6,907 nucleotides of DNA from Oscillospiraceae bacterium (lineage in GTDB: Bacteria; Bacillota; Clostridia; Oscillospirales; Oscillospiraceae): positions 1 through 6,907 of the forward strand of contig JAFZAM010000166.1 in assembly GCA_017557265.1 (NCBI GenBank), read 5' to 3'. The notes under the pieces were generated by a model. The model worked only from the letters and a program-made list of their open reading frames with translations, was not told where the DNA came from and ran no database searches. The number at the start of each line of letters is the position of its first letter. Within the stretch, counting starts at the first letter, position 1. The position numbers were made by a program, and so were the translations under genes. This document shows positions 4,782 to 6,907 of the stretch, in pieces.

Positions 4782-5813
4782 ATGGACCTTAAGGAGAAAA
4801 TATTCGAGCTCACGGCCGTCGACGCCCCCGCCGGGTCCGAGACGGCGGCCGCCGAGAAGATCGCGGCCATGCTCTACCGCTGCACCGACGAGATGCGCGT
4901 CGACCCCGTGGGCAACGTCCTCGCCGTCAAGCGCTCGAACAAGCCCGACGCGCCCGTCATGCTCATAGACGCGCACATGGACGAGGTCGGCTTCATCGTC
5001 ACCGGGCAGGAGGAGGGCTTCCTCAAATTCTCGGCCATCGGCGGCGTAGACCCGCGCATGCTGCCCGCAAGAGAAGTTAACATAATGTCAGACCCGCCGC
5101 TCTACGGCGTTATAGCCTGCCTGCCGCCGCACGTGCTGACGGCGGAGGAGCGCGAGAAGGCCGTCGAGATAAAGAACCTCTATATCGATGCCGGCCTGAC
5201 CGCCGAGGAGGCGGAGCGCCTCGTCCCGCCGGGGACGCCGGGGACCTTCCGCGGCGAAGCCTGCATGCTCGGCGACGGGCAGATATGCTCCAAGGCGCTC
5301 GACGACAGGAGCTGCGTCGCGATCATGATAGAAGTCGCGGAGCGGCTGAAGAAAGAGGAACTCTCTATGGACGTCGTCTACATGGCGAGCGTGCAGGCGG
5401 AGCTCGGCTGCCGCGGCGCGGTGGCGGGCGCTTTCAGCGCCGCGCCCGACTGGTGCATCGCGCTCGACGTGACCCACGCCGAGACCCCCGACGAGCACGG
5501 CAAGGGCGTCATGAAGCTCGGCGGCGGCGCGGCTATAGGCATAGGCCCGAACATGGACCGCAAGATGACCGCGCAGCTTCGTGAGACGGCCGCGAAAAAC
5601 GGCCTCGCGAGCCAGCTTGAGGTCATGAGCGGCCATACCGGGACGGACGCCTGGCCCATTCAGGTCTCCCGCGAGGGCGTGCGCACGGCCGTCGTATCCT
5701 TGCCGCTCAAATACATGCACAGCCCCGTAGAGGTCATAAAGCTCTCGGACGCCGAGAACATAGCCGACCTCGTGACTGCGTTCATTCTGGAAAGGAGCGC
5801 CGACAATGCTTGA
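4782..5813 (+). CDS. M42 family metallopeptidase paralogue with altered catalytic base
   Basis: The 343-residue protein has the M42 (TET/FrvX/YsdC aminopeptidase) layout. These are cytoplasmic, usually dodecameric, dinuclear metal aminopeptidases that trim peptides. Visible metal-site motifs are DAHMDEVGF (H65), KALDDR (D174), QAELGCRGA (E207), ALDVTHA (D229) and YMHSPVE (H313). The peptidase domain is interrupted by the usual dimerisation-type insert (about 75-160). The family normally has Glu-Glu before the LG/VG, the first Glu being the general base. Here the pair is A206-E207 (codons GCG GAG), so all metal ligands remain but the expected base is missing. Activity may be reduced, absent or altered. 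The start has AAAGGAAG about 6 nt upstream. The gene follows murD by 21 bp, and its end overlaps the next M42 gene by 8 nt. Family certain; activity uncertain; peptide specificity cannot be read from the sequence. Confidence 0.93.
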   Translation: MDLKEKIFELTAVDAPAGSETAAAEKIAAMLYRCTDEMRVDPVGNVLAVKRSNKPDAPVMLIDAHMDEVGFIVTGQEEGFLKFSAIGGVDPRMLPAREVNIMSDPPLYGVIACLPPHVLTAEEREKAVEIKNLYIDAGLTAEEAERLVPPGTPGTFRGEACMLGDGQICSKALDDRSCVAIMIEVAERLKKEELSMDVVYMASVQAELGCRGAVAGAFSAAPDWCIALDVTHAETPDEHGKGVMKLGGGAAIGIGPNMDRKMTAQLRETAAKNGLASQLEVMSGHTGTDAWPIQVSREGVRTAVVSLPLKYMHSPVEVIKLSDAENIADLVTAFILERSADNA

Positions 5814-6813
5814 CACGCTCAGAAAGCTCTGCACGCTGCCCGGCCCTTCCGGGTCGGAGGACGCTGTGCGCGAATTCATCATCTCCGAAGTGAAGCCCTT
5901 TGCCGACGAGATAGTCGAGGACCCGATGGGCAACCTCCTCGTCACGAAGAAGGGCGCGCGCGAGCCCTCGAAGAAGCTCATGTTCGCCGCCCACATGGAC
6001 GAGGTCGGCGTCATCGTCACCGGCATCACCGACGACGGCTACCTCAAATTCGACTTCGTCGGCGGCGTCGACAGGCGCGTGACGATAGGCAAAAAGGTTT
6101 ACATAAATAATCATACCGGCGTCATCGGCATGAAGGCCATCCACCTCATGGAGGAGTCCGAGCGCTCGCAGATACCCAAGCTCTCGGCTATGTATATCGA
6201 TATCGGCGCGTCGAGCAGGGCGGAGGCCGAGAAGCTCGTCTCCCTCGGCGATACGGGCGTGTTCGACCCCGGCTTCGTCGAGTTCGGAAACGGCATGATT
6301 AAGGCCCGCGCCATCGACGACCGCGTCGGCTGCGCCGTCATGCTGGGGCTCATAAAGGAGCCGCTCCCCGTGGACGCGACCTTCGCCTTCACCGTGCAGG
6401 AGGAGGTCGGCTGCCGCGGCGCGAACACCGCCGCCTTCTCGGTAAGGCCCGAGATAGCGATCATCCTCGAGGGGACGACCGCCGCGGACATGCCCTCCCA
6501 GAAGGGGACGGACAAGGTCTGCGCGCCCGGCAAGGGCCCCGTCATCCCGTTCATGGACGGCGGTACGGTCTATAACCGCGGCCTCTTCGACAAGCTGCGC
6601 GGCCTCGCCGAGGCCAACGGCATCCCCTGGCAGACCAAGACGCTCATATCCGGCGGGACGGACGCCTCCGCCATCCAGCGCGTCGCGGGCGGGGCTCGCG
6701 TCGCAGCCATATCCGCAGCCGTGCGCTACATCCATTCGCCCGCCTGCGTCGCCTGCATCGAGGATACGGAGAACATCCTCAAGCTCGCGAGACTCTTTAT
6801 GGAGACGCTCTGA
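5806..6813 (+). CDS. M42 family metallopeptidase (YsdC/FrvX-like aminopeptidase)
   Basis: The 335-residue protein has a complete M42 active site: AAHMDEVGV (H63), RAIDDR (D171), TVQEEVGCRG (general base E199, metal ligand E200), LEGTTAAD (E222 at the fifth ligand position) and YIHSP (H310). It should be a cytoplasmic dinuclear aminopeptidase, probably a large tetrahedral oligomer as known for the family. It is clearly related to the preceding gene along its whole length but diverged. The fifth ligand is Glu in LEGTT instead of Asp in LDVTH, and only this paralogue keeps both catalytic-site glutamates. The ATG overlaps the upstream stop by 8 nt, with AAAGGAG inside the upstream gene 8 nt before it, suggesting coupled translation. 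Its stop overlaps the next start by one base. Substrate preference is unknown. Confidence 0.95.
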   Translation: MLDTLRKLCTLPGPSGSEDAVREFIISEVKPFADEIVEDPMGNLLVTKKGAREPSKKLMFAAHMDEVGVIVTGITDDGYLKFDFVGGVDRRVTIGKKVYINNHTGVIGMKAIHLMEESERSQIPKLSAMYIDIGASSRAEAEKLVSLGDTGVFDPGFVEFGNGMIKARAIDDRVGCAVMLGLIKEPLPVDATFAFTVQEEVGCRGANTAAFSVRPEIAIILEGTTAADMPSQKGTDKVCAPGKGPVIPFMDGGTVYNRGLFDKLRGLAEANGIPWQTKTLISGGTDASAIQRVAGGARVAAISAAVRYIHSPACVACIEDTENILKLARLFMETL

Positions 6814-6907
6814 TGGATTTCATTTCCGATGAGATTAGATCGCTCGCCGCCTCGGTCGAGCGGGACTGCGCCGCTGACTTCGCGCGGATAGACGCGATCG
6901 CCGCGGC
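6813..6907 (+). CDS. Start of a gene resembling methionine gamma-lyase-like family PF06838 (partial)
   Basis: An ATG at 6813 shares its A with the TGA of the upstream peptidase (TGATG). The frame stays open to the window edge, giving 31 complete codons. The visible residues begin MDFISDEIRSLAAS and continue with an acidic/basic helix containing DFARIDAIAA. In PLP-dependent proteins of the methionine gamma-lyase-like / aluminium-resistance family (PF06838), the N-terminus is a helix of this kind with a phenylalanine-x-(K/R)-I-D-x-I-A pattern, so that is the best guess. No PLP lysine or other catalytic motif is in view. Stop-start overlap and uniform codon use support a real gene in the murD-peptidase unit. 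A ribosome binding site is not obvious, fitting translation by coupling. Gene reality is fairly sure; family assignment is tentative. Confidence 0.6.
   Translation, partial: MDFISDEIRSLAASVERDCAADFARIDAIAA

Noticed and set aside
3393..4976. 527-codon open frame on the minus strand opposite murD
   Set aside because: It is fully antisense to a certain MurD and the start of an M42 gene. Its product is a repetitive Val/Asp/Glu/Gly/Arg-rich string typical of the reverse of GC-rich genes, with no recognisable family.
5088..6735. Long minus-strand open frames (about 313 and 317 codons) opposite the two peptidase genes
   Set aside because: They mirror well-conserved M42 coding sequence, have low-complexity composition and match no family. 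GC-skewed third positions explain their length.

Overview
The window is GC-rich bacterial chromosome. Codons ending in G or C dominate, with frequent ATA (Ile) and AAG (Lys) codons. Clostridial-style MurD motifs, strong Shine-Dalgarno sites, sigma-A-type promoters with 17-bp spacers, a class A RNase P RNA and tandem M42 aminopeptidases together suggest a Gram-positive member of Bacillota, class Clostridia, probably a gut-type Oscillospirales relative or similar. The palindromic intergenic repeat with GCCTTCCCC ends also fits that group. The taxonomic call is an inference from memory of such genomes, not a search result.

Layout, left to right. (1) The last codons of an unidentified gene end at 43. 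(2) A near-consensus promoter (60-88) drives yebC (134-874). A strong 12-bp hairpin (889-916) follows and can serve both yebC and the convergent gene. (3) A cysteine-rich DUF169 gene lies on the minus strand (937-1752). It is divergent from a small cupin gene on the plus strand (1911-2417), and the two promoters lie back to back in a 158-bp gap. A classic terminator closes the cupin gene. (4) rnpB (about 2507-2862) has a perfect TTGACA box, a predicted +1 that falls exactly on the first base of helix P1, and a terminator ending in nine Ts. (5) About 400 bp without genes (2904-3299) form a mosaic of hairpins and short repeats with inverted ends, most likely a non-autonomous interspersed element or two abutting ones. 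(6) A second transcription unit runs to the right edge: murD (3387-4760), two M42 metallopeptidase paralogues (4782-5813 and 5806-6813) and the start of a further gene (6813 onward) that resembles the methionine gamma-lyase-like PF06838 family. The genes are 21 bp apart or overlap by 8 nt and 1 nt, so they are probably cotranscribed and partly translationally coupled.

Function. Most of the window is housekeeping: translation support (YebC), tRNA 5' maturation (RNase P RNA), peptidoglycan precursor synthesis (MurD) and cytoplasmic peptide turnover (M42 pair). The DUF169 and cupin proteins have no assigned function. I see no defence system, prophage, CRISPR array or biosynthetic cluster. The points most worth a second look are the structured repeat element between rnpB and murD, and the first M42 paralogue, which has Ala where the family carries its catalytic-base Glu while its tandem partner keeps the normal Glu-Glu pair.
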